This document shows, in pieces, positions 13,590 through 25,468 of a stretch of 64,000 bases of DNA. The position numbers were made by a program, and so were the translations under genes. The stretch lies in assembly GCA_013399875.1 (NCBI GenBank), contig VXAZ01002273.1:18798-82797 (forward strand), given 5' to 3'. A model generated the notes under the pieces. That model saw only the letters and a list, made by a program, of their open reading frames with translations. It was not told the DNA's origin and did no database searches. Each line of letters opens with the position of its first letter. Positions within the stretch are counted from its first letter, which is position 1. This DNA is from Gymnorhina tibicen. Taxonomy: Eukaryota; Chordata; Aves; Passeriformes; Artamidae.

Positions 13590-14942
13590 GAGAGAGTTTT
13601 TGGGGCCCTGGGATGATTAGTAGAAGGATCAGGAGCACAGGCAGTGATTTCCTCGATCCTTCTGGTAACAAGGAATAATATTGATAGAAGTAGGAAGATC
13701 CATCAGGTCAATGTGTGGCTCTGAGGCTGAGGTAATTGGAAAAATTGGGGGATTTTTAATCGTGGGATGATCTACTCAACACCTGGTCTACTGAAACCTG
13801 ATGAGATGCAGCTATCTCAGAGGGGGAAAAGAGTTCTAAGACAGGAGCTAGTGGGGCTCATTGACAAAGATTTATACTAGTTTGGAAGGAGAAAAGGAAC
13901 AAAACCAGGCTCACTAGTGATGAGCAATGGGATGGTGTGCCAAAACTTGAGGAAAGAGGCACTAATGGGATCCCTCAATCTGCTTCAAGAGGTTTTGGCT
14001 ACAATGTACCACATCTAAAATGTTTCTGCACTAATGCATGCAGCATGTGGAACAAACACACAGAGTTTGAAGTTTTGGCCCAATCCCAAAGATTTGACAT
14101 CATTGGCATGAGTGGGATGATTCCTGTGGCTGGAGTGCCCTGTTGGATGGTTACAGGCTCTTCAGGAGGCATAGGCAGGGTTGTAGAAGGGTTAGAATGT
14201 ATGGAGCTCACAGTAGCCAGTGGCACAGTTGAGAGCCTCTGGGTGAGAATCAAGGAGCAAATAAGTAATGTGGATGTCATTGTGGGAGTGTACTAAAAGA
14301 CCCTCTAGCCTCCTAGCTGACACTGGTCAATTATTCTTTGAGGAACTAAGGAACACTTCCATGTCAGCTGTCCGTGTCCTTAATGGGGGACTTCCAACTT
14401 GCCAGAAATTAACTGGGAGCATCACACAGCTGGTACAACCCAGGCCAGAAAATTCCTAAAAAACCTGGATGACAGCTTTATGGAACAGGTCCTAAGGGAG
14501 CTGAATCAGAAATATTTCCTCCTTGATCTGCTCCTTGTCAACAGAGCAAAGTGGAGATTGGTGGCCATCTTGACCACAGCACACATGAAGCGATCGAGTT
14601 TAAATCCCTGTTGACAGGAGGAAAAGTGCCAGCAAAACCTCAACTCTGGATGTGAGGAGAGTTGACTTCAGGCTGCTCAGGCAACTAGGGAGTAAGGTCC
14701 CCTGGGAAAATGTTTTTGTGGGTGCTGGGGTCCATCAGTGCTGGTCACTTTAAATATCACATTTTAAGCATACAGGAGCAGGCAATTCCCAAATGTCGGA
14801 AGTCAAGCAGGTGAGGCAGAAGCGTTTGAACAATACTCTCAGGTACACGGTGTGACTCTTGGGGTGTCGTGTGAGCGGCCAGGAGTTGAACTCAGTGATC
14901 CTTGTGGGTCCCTTCCAACTCAGCATATTTTGTGATTCTCTG
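13590..14942 (+). mobile_element. CR1 LINE copy lacking its reverse-transcriptase body
   Basis: Translated frames show the start of CR1 ORF2, the AP-type endonuclease. KCFCTNACSMWNKHTEFEVL (about 14,016-14,075) matches the N-terminal TNA-S-NK-E motif. DIIGMSG stands where DIIAITET is usual, so the catalytic Glu is gone. VESLWVRIK and VIVGVY follow. The GDF part of the GDFN motif is readable at 14,383-14,394, then one extra base shifts the frame (about 14,394-14,396); INWEHHTAGTTQARKFLKNL continues in the next frame. Near 14,815 the text jumps to a CR1 3' tail ending ccttccaactcagcatattt and tgtgattctctg. The roughly 2-kb RT domain is absent. Either one copy lost its middle, or two CR1 fragments abut. 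Confidence 0.8.
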
Positions 14943-15983
14943 AAATGATATCAAATTAAATCTAATTACCCTAGCATTTTAGTCTTTATTAAATTAGGAT
15001 ATGTTGAAGCAAATACAAAATATGGTAGAAAAATACTGAAATGCACCAAGCTGTTTCCCAGAGAGTCAAACAAAGTAGACCTTCTAAAACTTCCTTGGAA
15101 AAGCTTGCCATTTGCTTGGGAGGCTCAGAATGAAAAGTAACCTTGAAAACTGCCAACTTTTTATATTTATGATTGTAGAAAGAAGGGGTTCACTGGAAGG
15201 TAAGTCTCAGTGAAGGAAAACTAGTTATACCATATTCTATGATCTTCTCCTGGATTTTTTTAATAATCATATCTATATTTTAATTATAGCCTTAAATAAG
15301 AGTATGGAAGAGGCATTGTGAATTTTACTCCTGGTTTTTTGATCACATTTTGAGTGGTCATTCCCATAAATACCTTCTGAGCTTACTATTTGGCTAAACA
15401 TCTTTCCCCTTCTTCAAAATGAATTGATTTATGTACAAGTCTGATGAACGTAGGCAATTAGATTGTAATAACTCTAATGAAACTATTACCTGTAATATCA
15501 GAACATACCTTCTTAAACTAGTGTGCAGGAAATGGGAGAAATTCATTATAATTGCTACCTTCCTGCATATTCTTTATTTCTCCCCAGACATCCAGTATTT
15601 AGCATGTAGATCTGTAGGAAGACAAAGTTTCTCAGTTTGGTGCTTAGAGAACTACTTGTTTTGTAGTTAAACACGTGCATTCCGTGCAGTGCTTTGTGAA
15701 TACAAAGGAATGAAATTATTTGCCATACATTTAATGTCCAAATGGAATTGATTGATGAGATCCTGGCTTGATTTGGGATTACGTCCCACATCCCTCCTAA
15801 TCTGAAATGAAATGAGACACCAGTAGCTGTATGTGTGTCTAGCCACAAGGTCACTATGCTACACCGGCTGAAAAGTCTTCTTCAATCCACTGCATGCGGA
15901 CAGTGAGCCCTTCCGTTTATTTAAGTTCTATACTATATTATATATAAAAATAATGGGAAAAAAAGTAAAATTCCCTCTTAGAC
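14943..15983. other. No feature recognised
   Basis: Unique-looking AT-rich sequence between the CR1 copy and an old LTR. Confidence 0.5.
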
Positions 15984-16530
15984 TGTGTATTGTATCTGAC
16001 TGGGATGAGTTACCTCTCCCCATAGCAGCCGTTATAGTGCTGTGCCCTGTATCTGTAGCTAGAAAGGTGTTGAAAATACACAAGTGTTTTGACTACTGCA
16101 GAGCACTGTTCCCACAGCATCACAGTCATCTCTCCAACACCCCCTCACCCCCAAGCCAGGAAACTGGGAGTGGGCAGAAGGCTGGGAGGGGACACAGCCA
16201 GGACAGCTGGCCAAAGTGATATTGCATATCATATGGCATTATGCTCAGTAATAAAGGCTGAAAGAAAGGAGAGGGAGGGGGACATTTGTTGTTAAGGTAT
16301 TTGTCTTCTAGAGCAACTATTAAGTGTGCTGAGACCCTGCTTCCCAGGCAGTGGCCAAATGATAGGAAGTAGAGGAAAAAATTTTTTGTTTGCTTTCCTC
16401 TTTTTGTGCATGTGATCTTTGCTTTTCTTATTGAACTGTCTTTAACTTGACCCATGAGCTCTTTTTCATCTTTTTTCTTCCCCCTGGCTTACTGAGGAAA
16501 GGAGTGATGGAGCTCCTGGGTGAGTGCCAG
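15984..16530 (+). mobile_element. Old avian ERV LTR, degraded
   Basis: The segment follows, landmark by landmark, a common avian LTR type whose 5' end reads TGTCCTGGTTTCAGCTGGGA. Here a diverged tgtgtattgtatctgactgg gives the start. Later landmarks include gctgggaggggacacagcca, ggacagctggccaaagtgat, a TATA-like taataaag near 16,249-16,256, and cttattgaactgtctttaac ahead of the terminal GC-rich part. The 3' terminus is eroded, so the end is approximate and I found no target duplication. Divergence is high, which suggests an early insertion. No retroviral coding sequence adjoins it. Confidence 0.75.
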
Positions 16531-19500
16531 GCATTTCTGTCCCTGTTCTTCAGAGGTTCATTATCCTTACTGAAGCATTTCTTACTGAAATTTCTTACCT
16601 TCCTACAACAACATATTTCTATCTCTCTGGGCCCTAAGGATCAGATATTTTTGTTTGGATTTATATTTGTACATTTTCAAGTATTTAAAATGGAAGGGAC
16701 AACAGAAAATAAGCCATGCAATCACCAGGGAAGAACAATGACACCCACAGCTTTTCTGGCAGACTTGTTTCTCAGCCTGACTCTGTCTACCTGTTTTAAT
16801 TCTGGTTTACTGCAAATTAGTCATGCGCCATTTCCGTCTGGAAGGAAGGGAGATAATTCCTAGTTTAGATGTCTTAGCAGGAACTACAAATATAGACAAG
16901 ATAAAGAATGTGACCACAGAATTGATTTGCAAATGGCTCATCACTAATACAATCTTCCTGAATTTCCATAAATTTCACTCTATGGAATTATGCATGAGAA
17001 TAATGTGTACTCATGGAGTCATTTACTCATGAATTTGTTTGGAGGACTGAACTTGTGGGAAGACAAAATAGATACAAAATTAGGAATAGAAATATCATAG
17101 TGCACATAATTGTTTTTACTCCCAATTCACTGGCTTAATGTTGGTTTCATAAAAGCAATGATGAACTCATTTACTATTATTGTGAATGAGTATTTCTGGA
17201 GCATTCTCGTTCAGCATTAATTAACTCTGATCATTATTTTAAAGTGTTCATTGTTATTTCTTGCTGTTACAGTTAGCTATTTCTTGCTTTTTTTGTCATT
17301 TCTGATAGTATACTTTAAAAATATTTCTTCACCCAATTTGAGTATCTTCATCCTAATTGTGTATATCCATTTCTAACTGCTGTTGTTCTAGAAAGAAGAA
17401 TAAACTGCCTTTTTATTGAATGAAAATATTTTAATTTGCCTTTTACATCATAGTCACAAGAATTTATCAGATATGCATTTTTTTCCTATAAACATCAATA
17501 AACTCTAATGCACAAGGTGTCCTATCAATGATCAACATCAGAAAAAGCTCAGTAACTTTCTACATAACAGATTAAATCCCTGCCATGGTGGGAGTAGCTT
17601 TTGGAGCAGGGGGTTAACATTCAGAGACACTATCATTGATCCTGGTCTTTAAATACAGAATAGTCTGTCTCCTTACAGTTGCAGACTTGAACTTCTTGGA
17701 AGAGAACACCAAGTCATGTTCTTTTAAAGGAATGCTTTATTATGGATGGCAATTCATCAACTCCACCAGGTTTAACAGCTAGTAGTACTAACTGTTTATG
17801 GACTAATATACCAAAAAAATATTCTGTGTTCTTGATTTAAAAAAAAAGTCTTAAAGATGAATAATTTGCAATTGAATTTTTAAGGTAGTAGTGCACCTTG
17901 GATCAACAGATACATAGGAATTAAGCAGGGTATAAGGTCATCTAATATCTCAATTATCTGAAAATAATAATGATATTTGATATTCAAACTCAAATTCTGA
18001 GCAGGCTTTGTTCACTAACAACATGCAGTTAGAGAAATCCTAGAAAACTACTGCCTCAGAGGTATATGCTTTTTTTCCATTTTTTTTTTTTATGAGAAAT
18101 CTTTAAATAGTAAAATGGTGGGAAAGAATACAGTAGTCTTCTAGATGGACTCCAAAGTTTAACTGAATGAAAAGTCTCACCTGTTACCACTTAGCAACAG
18201 GGGAAATTGTATGAATAAAAATGAGAATAGTGTAAAGGAGACTGAGAAACATGGTGTGCACTGCTGAATGAAAAACTGATGGTTACTTTCAAGAAAAGAG
18301 TCATTTATCTAAATCTCCTGCACAACTCCTGAAAGAAAGGTCAGTGCTTTACAGTAGATTTTTGAGTTGATTTCACTTCTAAATTTTTGTTTATTTCTAC
18401 AGATATGCTTTTCTATTAATGAGCATGGGGTTAGTATTTGATAGAGGACAAGTCCAACTCTTCCACTTAAGTTATTCTAGATTTTAAATATTGGAATCAA
18501 CATTCAAAACACTACTGCCTGAGCTTATTGATTGTGGTCTATTTTTAATCTCAATGATTTATTATGTTTTAGATTTTTGGTTTTCTTTTTAATATATGTG
18601 AAGTTTTCTGTAACTTATATTCCACTAGAGAATCAGAATTTCTTTGGACCTATATATTTGAAGAGAAATAAATAAGAGTATAATCCAACTGATCCCACAG
18701 ATATTCTCAGCAAACAAATCCTAATGAATATTGGGCAAACTGTATCATCAACTTCCCATGAATTATCATGAGGTTTCTCTGAGATCACGTCTTTCATTTG
18801 TCAGCAGAAAAAAGAGTTCAGGTGTGTTTCTGCAGATTGAATACTGTATGCTTTACGAAACATAAAATTTATTTTAAAATAAATTCTATTATTTAGAATT
18901 TATAACTTTTTTTTTCCCCTGTGGATGACCATATTCTCTAAACCATTAGAAAGTGCCTGAAGTCATGTTTATCCGGAGAAGCTAAATTTTATTGTAGTGA
19001 CTGTTTTCTAAATATATTTACAAATTATGGACAAAGAAGATGAAGAAAAGACTCGGAGACTTTAACACAATACTAAAACTAAAATATTTAAACTAAAAAT
19101 CCCCAAACCCAACCAATCAGTAAGAATGTAAATCAAATAAGAATGTAAATATGTGTTAGCATTTAGTTTGAAACTTGGAGTTTCAATCTACCTTCAGTCA
19201 AGATGAAGATATAACCTGCAGGTATAATTACATATGTTAGAATGTACACTTATTTTTGTGAAACACCTTTGAAAATTCCTGTCCTTGAAAATTATGTGAC
19301 CCTACAGTGATATTATGAGTTTAAATAAGTGCTTTGGAGGAAGAAATGTCAGATTATGCATGATGAATGAAATCTTCAAATGAAATCGAGGTACTCAGTA
19401 AATATGCTACTGCAATCATCCATTTGAATAATATAGCTTCATTTAAGTTTACAAACATTTATGTTCTGTATCTCATTCTTAAGGTTCTATTGAATAACAC

Positions 19501-20759
19501 AGATTCCGGAGTAAAACAGTACTCTTTTATTGCCCAAGGTAGTTCTTTAATCTTTCTTTTAGATTAGATGTGATGGCAGATTTTGGCAATTTGAAAGCTT
19601 TGCAACATTTACTGAATTTTAGTTTGGGTAAAAGCTCACTGCTTTACCCCATCAGGATTTTTGAATAACTAGATACGGAACTAAGTTTTCAGGTTTTTCG
19701 TTTATATTCTGACATGTATCTGATTATAATAACCAATAGAATAACATTTGCCAAATGTTTTAAAAAACTGCAGCTATAATAGTTTCCATAGAAACAGGAT
19801 TGAAAACTAAAAATAACATCAAAATTTAATGTTTTCTGTAAAAGAAACTGGTAATACTATAGACAGGACACTACATTAAAAAAAGACAGAATCATTTTCC
19901 TATTTTGTGCCAGACAGCAATAACCAAGATAATGGGCTATTTTGTAGCATCATCTATATATCAAGCTTCATCTTTATATTTGTATCATCTTCATCTATGA
20001 ATCTATAAATACATAAACAGAAAACTTGTTTTCTATTTTGCAAAACCAGAAATATGTAGTTGAGTTCTAAGCAAAATCACTACCAATATATCAGTCAACT
20101 AGGAGGCATAATATTCTCAGAAATCAAAGTACCTGATTTGTCACAGTTGGAGGTAAGATTGCTGTGCAAAGAAAAGAGATTTTTGACTTGTGAAAAGAAT
20201 AACATTAATTTTATTTTCTTTTCATATTGTAGGCAGAGATACTTCTCCTTGAGAATATGAAAGCATTTGGATTATACCTTTATTACATAATTTATTTCCA
20301 TATTTGTTTTAAATTTAAGAATTGAGAGAGTCTAATATTTTCTAGGGGAAAAAAAAGAATACTTCCTTTTGTAACCTGAGTAAAATAAAAGTCTGGTTAC
20401 AAAACATTGGTAAATTTTTGGTTTTTAATTAGAGAATATTGTGCTAGAAATGCACAAGGCACATTCGGAAACCTTCAGTCCTCCTAGTTAATTGAAAGTG
20501 GATATCTGATGTTGCAAATTTGTAATATTTAACTTTACTTCTACGAATAATTTGGTGAGTCTTGTATTAATTAGATATGTATGCAATCTCTTCTGAACAC
20601 TATAAATACTTTGTAATTTAAACATGGCATGTTATCAGTGTTAAAATTTTGGAATTATTTAGATTCTTGGACTACTACAAAATGTACTGTGGAATTCTAT
20701 TGTATCTTTGACCAACACAGAGCTGCATCTTCTCTGTGACTGCCTCACTTTCCCAGGTG
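16531..20759. other. AT-rich sequence without recognisable feature
   Basis: About 4.2 kb without a recognisable repeat or exon. Open frames across 16,447-17,032 begin inside the old LTR and run into flanking DNA; I take them as chance. Confidence 0.5.
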
Positions 20760-21230
20760 CCCTTGCACAATACGTATGAGACTCTGCAAGTGGAACTCCA
20801 CAATAAAGAGGTTCATCTGTGTTGGAGGTGTCCCTGAGATTAGGTCATGCTACGCTCTGTATTGAACCGCTTCCATCAAGGAAAAATTATGTGCGATGCC
20901 CGTCTGAAGGGAACAGAAGGCCCAATATGCAATACTGGACCCACTCCTTAGGGCAGTTTGCTGTCTTCCTGGGGCCTGGATTAAACATGGGAAGACAAAG
21001 ATTCCCACCTTAGTATAGCCCTCATCCATTACTGATTTTCAGGTGGTCATCAATGAAGTAATAACAAAATGTCAGAAGACAACTGAGAGAGAATTCAGGG
21101 GCTTGGGACAATAGGCTAAGGGACTGAGAGCACAAGTAGTGTCCTTCCAGTTGCAGGGAATGATGAGGTAAGAAACAGAAAGAGACAGCTAATCAGTACC
21201 TGGTTCCAAAACTGGTGTTAGGCCAAATGT
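20760..21230 (+). mobile_element. Probable CR1 internal sequence, poorly preserved
   Basis: This block is visibly richer in G and C than its surroundings and leads without a break into the CR1 3' end at 21,231. Its style (ccttccagttgcagggaatg, then agacagctaatcagtacctg) resembles CR1 5' or ORF1 sequence, but I could not align a named domain. It could instead be an unrelated old repeat. Confidence 0.35.
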
Positions 21231-21357
21231 GTAGATGTGGCACTCAGGGACGTGGTTTACTGTTGGATTTGGCAGTGTTGGGTTAATGGTTGGGTTCGAT
21301 GATCTTAGAAGTCTTTTCTAACCTAAATGATTGTATGATTTTACAGTTCTATGATTT
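21231..21357 (+). mobile_element. CR1 LINE 3' end
   Basis: gtagatgtggcactcaggga, ggttgggttcgatgatctta and ctaacctaaatgattgtatg are the standard 3'-UTR landmarks of a CR1 subfamily, ending in ATGATT-type terminal repeats at 21,351-21,357. Orientation is plus. Confidence 0.9.
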
Positions 21358-21568
21358 TTAACAGATGGTAAATTTAGAAACTGTTCTTGAAGCACACAAG
21401 CATTACTGATCTCATATCTGATATCTGATACAAGAGCACAGTCTTATCATAAGTAGAAGAAAACAGCATGAGGAATTCAAACTACATTTTCACAAGACAC
21501 TGAGGCAACTCTGATGGTCACAGAACAAAGTTGAATTGGCTTTTTATTCTGGTTTGCATCTCCGTTCC

Positions 21569-21573
21569 TCAAG
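21569..21573. repeat. 5-bp target-site duplication (left), tcaag
   Basis: It matches tcaag at 22,765-22,769 on the other side of the solo LTR. Confidence 0.8.
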
Positions 21574-22764
21574 CATAGTGGGTTTGTTTGCATTTTTACC
21601 TTCTGTGAGATAAGAATTAGGAGGAATCCAAAGCAGGCTTCAAACTTTAAAGAATATGAAGAAGTTTATTACTAACAGAACTAAAAGTAAAAAGAAATAA
21701 TAAGAAATTAAAGCAAAACCCTCTTTTCCTCCAGCACCTCCCCCTTTTTTACCCAACTCGCACAAAGGATAACAAACTATGATTTTGGTCAGTATTATAG
21801 TTCTTAAAAGTCTCTCCACTATTTAAGGAAAAGAGGTTTTCTTTTGCTTCACGTGGTTTCCAAACTGCTCAAAGGGCAACAGACCCGCCCAGAAATTCTG
21901 CTGCCGCAAAATGCATCTGTCCCATGAATCTTGCAGTCTTCCCACAACTCCCAGCATGGGCCACACATGGGGTGTTTCTTTTTTAAGGATAGGCAAATTC
22001 TAGCTTAAAAGCAACTGCTCTCTCTTCTTCACAAAATCCCTAAAAATCTCTTATAGCTCCGAGGTGACCTGGCATGGTCACGTTCCTTTTCCCGCAGGCT
22101 GCACACAAAATTCTCATCCCCCCATGTCTTTAAGTAGATTAAAGAGACAAGAGCAGTTTGTGATATTACAGCTTTTACCACAGCCTGCAAAAGGTATTTT
22201 TAAGCTTCGCGCTGGGTGCGACTCCGCCCTCTTTTCCCATTGCCATCTTCAGCTCCGTCTCTCATAACTTACTGTCTCTTCCCCTCTGACCTTGAAGTCG
22301 CCATGATTGTCTTCGGCCTTTACGTTGGAGGAAAAAAAATCCTCTTTCTCTTTATGCAGCTGGCCCCTCAGCTCGACTCTGGCTACGTTGGTTGCAGAGA
22401 GCTCTATCAGCTCCCGCTGGGTCTGCGCGGGGCTGCGTGAGGTGGGGAGGGAGATCTCCAGTCCTCAGCAGACGCTCCGGGCGGTCTCGGCTACGCAGCA
22501 GCTTAATGCTTGTTCCTTAGCTGCCCACGGCTCTGAGTGGTTCTCCCACCACCACCCGGGGCCCGTGCCCCGGGGCAGGGGAAGGGGAGGCCCGGGGCCA
22601 CTCCAAGAGACCGAGCCCGGGGGGCCCATTTCCCGCCCCCTCCCCGCGGGAGGCTTGAACACCGGGAGGAAGTTCCCGCATCTCCACGCAGTTTAAATAT
22701 GTAAATTTTGAGAAGCGTTATTGGTTTAAACAACTGTCCATCAGCTCAGGTTCAAACCACCACA
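21574..22764 (-). mobile_element. Solo ERV LTR, 1,191 bp, minus strand, CpG-rich U3
   Basis: On the minus strand the element starts TGTGGTGGTTTGAACCTGAG (plus-strand ...ccaccaca at 22,764) and ends near ccactatg, where the expected final CA has mutated. It is flanked by tcaag on both sides. A polyadenylation signal AATAAA (minus) lies at 21,665-21,670. Its R/U5-like end (gagataagaattaggag and neighbouring words) is shared with both arms of the inverted repeat at 55.3-57.1 kb. The U3 side (about 22,380-22,690) is very GC-rich with about two dozen CpGs by eye. No coding sequence lies inside. A 5-bp duplication fits ERVL-type (class III) elements. The exact family is not determined. Confidence 0.88.
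21665..21670 (-). terminator. LTR polyadenylation signal
   Basis: tttatt on the plus strand reads AATAAA on the minus strand. It sits about 90 bp inside the 3' end of the LTR, where the R region is expected. Confidence 0.7.
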
Positions 22765-22769
22765 TCAAG
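22765..22769. repeat. 5-bp target-site duplication (right), tcaag
   Basis: Matches tcaag at 21,569-21,573. The sequence directly after it (ttaaatttttt) is ordinary AT-rich flank. Confidence 0.8.
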
Positions 22770-24238
22770 TTAAATTTTTTTGCTTTGAGTTAAATGCATA
22801 CTTGTTGTGAAATGTTTATGTGAAAAAGTGCAGTTGTGGGAGATCTACTTTTGCCTTTAAAAACAGTTTTATGTGAAAGCCTTCAGATAATCCTACTGTT
22901 TTACTGTTTGATTTTTTATGATCTTTGAGTATTTTAACCTGTAATGTGAATTTATGTCTTCACAGCTGTAGATTTTTCTTTCCAACAGACTGAAAATTTT
23001 ATATAAGAAACTGAGAGTTTTATGTTAGGGAGGGAGTTTAGATAAGCTACCAAAAGACTGAACAGGTCATTTGTATTGAAGTGTGCATGCCTATCTCTAT
23101 TTACATATGCAAATTTAAGATGTGGATAAAAATAAATTAAAAGCACCTTGTCTTTAAGTTAGTTTTACATGTTGTTTATTCTAATGACTTGTTTTCTGTG
23201 TTTCACCAGAAGCAGGGAAAACTTTTTCACGCAGTCTAAACTGAGATTTGTTTAGAACTTTATTTGAACATCTAAAAAATACAAAGAAAAATCCTGGTTT
23301 ATGAAGCACATAATATTTTGGTGTCAGTTGAATGTGTGATGTTTACAGATTTCACTCAATCAGATATTTTTAACAAATATGATTGTTCTTCAGAAGGAAT
23401 TTTTAGGAGCCTTTTTTATTGTACAGCATGGTGTTGTCAGATGCTATCAAGCTTTTATGACCATGAGATGTACCTTACAGGCAGGATTAGTGTAGTTAAA
23501 TATATTCAGATGCTTTAATTTTATTAGTCTTGGTTACTTTTCTTTTGGGAATATCTGTGGTACCAATTGTACTGCTGGCTGCTGTACTGTTGCTGTCTTT
23601 TTTCTTAAGTAAGTAGTAAGCAGTAAGCATTTTTGGAGCATTAATATTCTAGATTCTCACAATACATCGTGACTATAAGAACAGGTTTCACAATTTTGTT
23701 CAGCTTGAAAATGTACCAATCCTTCCCTCTTCTCAAAAGGCAGCTGGCAGCTGGTTTTGTCTTGGCCCCATGAAAGATAAACAAAATGTTTAATTTCATG
23801 TTTCCTGTGTTTAAAAACCAATTATTTTTCTTACAGGTCTTGTATTTTTTAAATTGCATTTAAGTTTCAAATTATTTTCATATTCAGCAATATGAAAAAG
23901 ATGGGGTTTCTTTTCCCAAGTATCATTTGCTGCTTCACTACATGGGTTTTCCTCCACAGTACATTTGAAATTTAATTCTTGTCTCTTTTCACACAAGTAC
24001 CTATATTCATTGTTTGTTCTTCAGAGCTGTTGTAGATGAATGCAGTGGAAAAATTGAAGAGAGGTTTATTTGCTATTGCAAAACACAAATTTCTTGAAGA
24101 TATTGGTGCCTTCATCTTCAGAAGGACTGGAACAGGTATGTCAGTATATCTGTTATTCTAGTCATTATCTAAATACTAATCTTGATGTTTTTAAGGGCAT
24201 CACCATCACGACTCATCACCCACACACAGATCCGTGCG
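22770..24238. other. AT-rich sequence, no feature recognised
   Basis: No recognisable repeat edges or supported exons. Confidence 0.5.
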
Positions 24239-24259
24239 TGCACACACACACACACACAT
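24239..24259. repeat. CA microsatellite
   Basis: About nine uninterrupted CA units, preceded by a GTGCGTG stretch. Confidence 0.95.
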
Positions 24260-24278
24260 CAATTCTAAATTCCTACAT

Positions 24279-24332
24279 GGACTGGATGCTCTTAAAGGTC
24301 TTTTGCAACCTAAATATTTCTATGATTCTATG
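24279..24332 (+). mobile_element. CR1 3'-end remnant
   Basis: ggactggatgctcttaaagg, tcttttgcaacctaaatatt and tctatgattctatg reproduce a CR1 3' terminus in plus orientation. Only the last 54 bp remain. The CA repeat lies just upstream. Confidence 0.85.
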
Positions 24333-25093
24333 TAATTGTAAATTTCAGCAACTCCAGTGCTACGCAAGAGCTATTTTATAGGAACAAAAGGACTCTCCTA
24401 TTTTAATGACGATTTAATTCTAGTCTCCATGGAAATATTTTGAAGGAAAAAACTCTCTAAATAACTGCCACTGGCTACTTAAAGGTAATGGAAAATGTCA
24501 TGCGTGAAATTATAAAATGGACAGAAGCAGTTACAAAACTGACAAAATGACTAGAGTGAGTTATTTGAAATAACATGCAAATTATGTTTTAGAGAGCAAA
24601 ACAGTAAGAGAAAAAGGAAAATTTTCTTTATAAGCATTTTGTAGCACAAAAGATGATAGACAAAAAGCAAGGGGAGAGTCATTTGTGCTACGTAACTTTT
24701 AACAATCAAATATCACCATTTAAAAAAACATGAAAGTTTAGTTTGAAAACATCTCTTTGTTGGCTTTTTAAAGGAAATGTACTTCTGTATTTTGTTTTTC
24801 TGTTAAGACATGTTTTACATTTAATGTTAATTTTTATTAAAGAGAGAATCTGAAAAGTACTCAACACTTAGTATTAATAATTATACAGCATTGTCTTATG
24901 CTGTGCTACACCTTTAAGAAGACCCTGCCCCTCACCTTGCTACTCACTACTCCTTTATGTTTAACTATCTTTGAAAATATAAGAGGTGTCATACTGCTAG
25001 ACTTTGCCTATCTGAATTTCAATGATAGTGTAGACAAAGGATTAAACATTTATAATACGACCGTTAAAAATCAGAATAGTCTAAATAAGTAAA
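24333..25093. other. No feature recognised
   Basis: AT-rich unique-looking sequence. Confidence 0.5.
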
Positions 25094-25098
25094 AGAAC

Positions 25099-25381
25099 TG
25101 CATAGCAGCAAGGAAACTGTGCTGCTGCAGCCAGGTCCAGCCAGCTGAGGCCCAACTCCACTGGTAAGAGGAATAGAGTAAGAACATCTCAAAGAGATGC
25201 AAGGTGGGGTTTGCTCTGCTGCGTGCAGAGTGAGTGTCAGGACAAGCTCTGAAGAGCTGCTGGAGCATCTATGTAGTAACTTAGATTAGATCAGATTTTG
25301 TATGTTGTGTGACCACTGTTAATGTGACCACTGTTAATACTGATTTAATAAAGAACTTTTAGTTTAACTTTTATTCACCAC
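25099..25381 (+). mobile_element. Candidate small LTR (about 283 bp)
   Basis: The block starts tgcatagcagcaaggaaact, is GC-richer than its flanks for about 170 bp, and has AATAAAGAACTTTT near 25,349-25,362 followed by about 20 bp to a possible end at ttattcaccac. The 5-mer agaac precedes the start (25,094-25,098) and follows this end (25,382-25,386). The end would read AC rather than CA, and the boundary is ambiguous by one base. Size and order (GC-rich body, polyadenylation signal, short tail) fit a small retroviral LTR, but I do not recognise the family. Confidence 0.4.
25308..25337. repeat. Perfect 15-bp tandem duplication
   Basis: tgtgaccactgttaa occurs twice in succession, inside the candidate small LTR and just ahead of its polyadenylation signal. 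Confidence 0.9.
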
Positions 25382-25392
25382 AGAACTTTTTT

Positions 25393-25468
25393 AATATGTA
25401 TGTCAAATATGTATTATGTATTAATTATTTAATATGTATGTCAAATATGTATTATGTATTAATTATTT
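25393..25468. repeat. Perfect 38-bp tandem duplication
   Basis: A 38-bp AT-rich unit starting aatatgtatgtcaaatatgt is present twice without a mismatch (25,393-25,430 and 25,431-25,468), directly after the candidate small LTR. Confidence 0.92.

Noticed and set aside
16447..16863. 138-codon plus-strand frame
   Set aside because: It begins in the 3' part of a degraded LTR and runs into flanking DNA, with no recognisable domain.
22465..22733. Proline/glycine-rich minus-strand frames
   Set aside because: They arise from the GC-rich U3 of the 1,191-bp solo LTR.
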